The notes under the pieces were generated by a model. That model saw only the letters and a list, made by a program, of their open reading frames with translations. It did no database searches and was not told the DNA's origin. Shown piece by piece: positions 62,386 to 64,000 of a DNA stretch of 64,000 nucleotides. The translations under genes and the position numbers were made by a program. Location of the stretch: assembly GCF_022568775.1 (NCBI RefSeq), contig NZ_JAKZHW010000001.1, positions 1,426,001 to 1,490,000 of the forward strand, written 5' to 3'. Source of the stretch: Sphingomonas telluris. Its GTDB lineage: Bacteria; Pseudomonadota; Alphaproteobacteria; Sphingomonadales; Sphingomonadaceae. The stretch's first letter is position 1. Every line of letters begins with the position of its first letter.

Positions 62386-62702
62386 CGCGTCACCAGCTCG
62401 GTCAGCCGAAGCCGCACCGCCAATCCGATCAGCAACAGCGCCAGCACGACACTCACGGCCCAGGCCGCAACGGCCCGCGCCGCACTCCGCTTCGCATCCC
62501 GCCACGCCGACAGAAGCTCGCGAAGCTCATCCATGTCCCGCCGCGCCCGCGCGTCGTCCAGGCCGAGCTGCGCCAATGCTCGCCGCGCCCCGCTCTCGCT
62601 CGACTCCTCGGCGAGCGCGCGCAGCGTGACCATGTCCACACCGCGCCCTTCCGCCTGCGCCATCAGGCTCGCGAGCAGCGCATCCGCCGTCACCACCGTC
62701 AT
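62382..62702 (-). CDS. DUF6127 family protein
   Basis: 106 residues from MTVVTADALLASLMAQAEGRG, forming ATGA with the portal stop. VDMVTLRALAEESSESGARRALAQLGLDD and ELRELLSAWRDAKRSARRAV-like stretch, then a membrane helix AWAVSVVLALLLIGLAV. Conserved between portal and protease in sphingomonad head clusters; role unknown. Position is like ORFg3.5 of the Rhodobacter gene transfer agent. Confidence 0.8.
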   Translation of the reverse strand: MTVVTADALLASLMAQAEGRGVDMVTLRALAEESSESGARRALAQLGLDDARARRDMDELRELLSAWRDAKRSAARAVAAWAVSVVLALLLIGLAVRLRLTELVTR

Positions 62703-63820
62703 GCCTCCTCCCGCTTCGCCGCGAAGCCCAGCTGCTCGCGCTTCTCTTCCTCGCTGAGGAAGCTCGCCGCCCCGACCTGCTCCCAAAGCTTCGACCGGTC
62801 CTCGGCCAGCTCGCTCAGCTGGTCCGTATCGACGGCCAGCTTCACCGGCCCCATCCAGTCGCTCAGCATCGTGCCGAGCCCGCTCAGGATCCGGCTCGCC
62901 ATCGGCAGGATCGTCTGGCGATAGAGCGCCCGTCCCGCCTCACGCGCATTGGCGTAGGTCGCATCGCCCGGAAGCCCGACCAGCACCGGCGGCACTCCAA
63001 ACGCCAAGGCGATGTCCCGTGCCGCGCCTTCCTTCAGCGCGACGAAGTCCATGTCCGCCGGCGTCATGCCCAGCGCCTGCCACTTGAGCCCACCCTCGAG
63101 CAGCAAGGGCCGCCCCGCATTGCCGCTGCCGGAGAATTCCGCCGACAGTTCGTCCTTCAATCGCGTGAACTGGTCGGTCGACAAGGTCGTCCCGTCACCC
63201 GGATCGTAGACGAGCGCCCCGCTTGGCCGCGCTGCATTGTCGAGCAGCGCCTTGTTCCAGCGAGCCGCCCCATTGTGCACCGTCGCGGCCGGGCAAGCCG
63301 CGTCCAGGCAACCCATGCCATAATGATCGTCGCGCGGATGCAGGCTCTTCAAATGCGCCAACTGCATTCGCCCAAGCGGATCGCGAGCCTCGAACCGCGT
63401 GACGCGCCCGGCCACACGATAAAGGTACGCCGTCGGCCACCCCCGCTCGTCCGCGACGACGCTCACGCGCTCCGGCCGCAGAATGAAGATCTCCGCCGGC
63501 GCCCCATCGTCGCCGACGATCAGCTGCGCATAGCTGTTCCCATGCAGCAGCAACTGCGCCGCAATGCTCTCCAGCAATCCATCTGCCGACACGATCGCCG
63601 CAGCCCGCTCGTCGCCCTTCGAGGCATAAATTGGCAGCGCACCGAGCATCCCCGCGACCAGCCGCACCGCGCGCTGCCCCACAGGATTACGCCGGAACAC
63701 CTCGTCGAACTGAGTCTCGTATCCGCGCGCAAAGCCCTCGCTCTCGCGCGCACTCAACCACGCCGGCGCATAAGGCCGCGCGTCCGGAGCCGCAGACTTG
63801 CGGCCGAACCAGAATCGCAT
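62699..63820 (-). CDS. HK97-type phage/GTA portal protein
   Basis: 373 residues. MRFWFGRK opening; PVGQRAVRLVAGMLGALPIY, LLLHGNSYAQLIVGDDGAP, YGMGCLDAACPAATVHN, FSGSGNAGRPLLLEGGLKW, ALAFGVPPVLVGLPGDATYANAREAGR-type stretch, all portal features. AGGAG six bases before the ATG fixes the start. Forms the DNA entry ring of the head. First gene of portal-DUF6127-protease, all joined by ATGA. Confidence 0.93.
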   Translation of the reverse strand: MRFWFGRKSAAPDARPYAPAWLSARESEGFARGYETQFDEVFRRNPVGQRAVRLVAGMLGALPIYASKGDERAAAIVSADGLLESIAAQLLLHGNSYAQLIVGDDGAPAEIFILRPERVSVVADERGWPTAYLYRVAGRVTRFEARDPLGRMQLAHLKSLHPRDDHYGMGCLDAACPAATVHNGAARWNKALLDNAARPSGALVYDPGDGTTLSTDQFTRLKDELSAEFSGSGNAGRPLLLEGGLKWQALGMTPADMDFVALKEGAARDIALAFGVPPVLVGLPGDATYANAREAGRALYRQTILPMASRILSGLGTMLSDWMGPVKLAVDTDQLSELAEDRSKLWEQVGAASFLSEEEKREQLGFAAKREEA

Positions 63821-64000
63821 GCTTTCTCCTTGGTGTTCGCGCGAACGACCGCGCGACTGATCTACATTAGCTTCGGCAACCCCTCGCGGCTCCGAGAGTT
63901 TGGGGCGTTCGAGGGCGCGCGTGACTGCGCCTCTGCGCGGAACTTCCCTGTTGCGCGCATAGCCGTCGTCATGCGGGAAGCCCCCCGACGCGCGGACGGC
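63821..64000. other. region upstream of portal, no recognised gene
   Basis: The frame of the portal gene stays open to the window edge, but the translation (ending EANVDQSRGRSREHQGE) does not look like a terminase end and the portal start is well supported. Contains several GC-rich inverted stretches. It could be promoter/leader sequence or part of a dispersed element. A terminase is expected further right if the cluster is intact. Confidence 0.4.

Overview
The window looks like a chromosomal segment of a high-GC alphaproteobacterium of the Sphingomonadaceae type. Evidence: the cell-cycle regulators CpdR and a TrcR-like DUF1013 protein, a PEPxxWA-CTERM protein, a SapC-family protein, a DUF6127 gene beside HK97-type (gene-transfer-agent-like) head genes, a GTTC-N7-GTTC-type LexA box in front of uvrA, and many secreted S9/M28/M13 peptidases. 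Assignment below family level is not attempted.

Layout. (1) From the left edge to about 14.55 kb lies a genomic island ending at the 3' end of a tRNA-Val(GAC) gene. At its right end it carries a tyrosine integrase, an overlapping excisionase-like gene, a divergent XRE repressor with a palindromic operator, and a nuclease with a zinc ribbon. Further left is a tightly overlapping minus-strand operon: a type III Res-like helicase-nuclease, a DUF3883 nuclease with an unassigned N-terminal domain, a type III Mod-like DNA methyltransferase, a phospholipase-D-fold protein, a basic coiled-coil protein, and an SF1 (UvrD-like) helicase with an N-terminal RelE/ParE-like domain that runs off the window. 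This is the best candidate for an undescribed defence system. (2) From 14.6 to 22.4 kb is core chromosome (thioesterase-fold protein, cpdR, N-formylglutamate amidohydrolase, SapC protein, DEAD-box helicase, yghU, tgt). (3) From 22.5 to 26 kb a plus-strand block (small membrane protein, PEP-CTERM protein, TIR-TM-TPR protein) sits between tgt and queA, two genes of queuosine synthesis that point the same way. (4) From 26 to 54 kb is core chromosome again: queA-ppi-coaD-ispA-xseB, trcR-like, clpA, NAD-formate dehydrogenase, an ArsR/SRPBCC pair with two matching operator palindromes, an S9-M28-pncC-GST run, glycosyltransferases, thpR, an M13 peptidase, a GH9 glycosidase and SOS-controlled uvrA. 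(5) From 54.2 to 56 kb is one visibly AT-rich gene for an OLD-family ATPase/TOPRIM nuclease, probably acquired by transfer. (6) From 56.2 to 61.5 kb are small Cys-rich, low-complexity and paralogous hypothetical genes, sodC and an MFS transporter. (7) From 61.9 kb to the right edge is a head-gene fragment (portal, DUF6127, prohead protease) with no capsid gene after the protease and no recognisable terminase in the 180 bases before the portal.

How the parts fit together. The island operon has the parts of a restriction-modification system: Mod would mark self DNA, Res and DUF3883 carry PD-(D/E)XK-type motifs, and the PLD and helicase proteins are likely effectors or processors. The ATGA and TAATG junctions suggest stoichiometric co-translation. 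The OLD protein and the TIR-TPR protein are separate possible immunity genes in otherwise core surroundings. The remaining genes serve tRNA modification, isoprenoid and CoA synthesis, proteolysis, DNA repair and detoxification.
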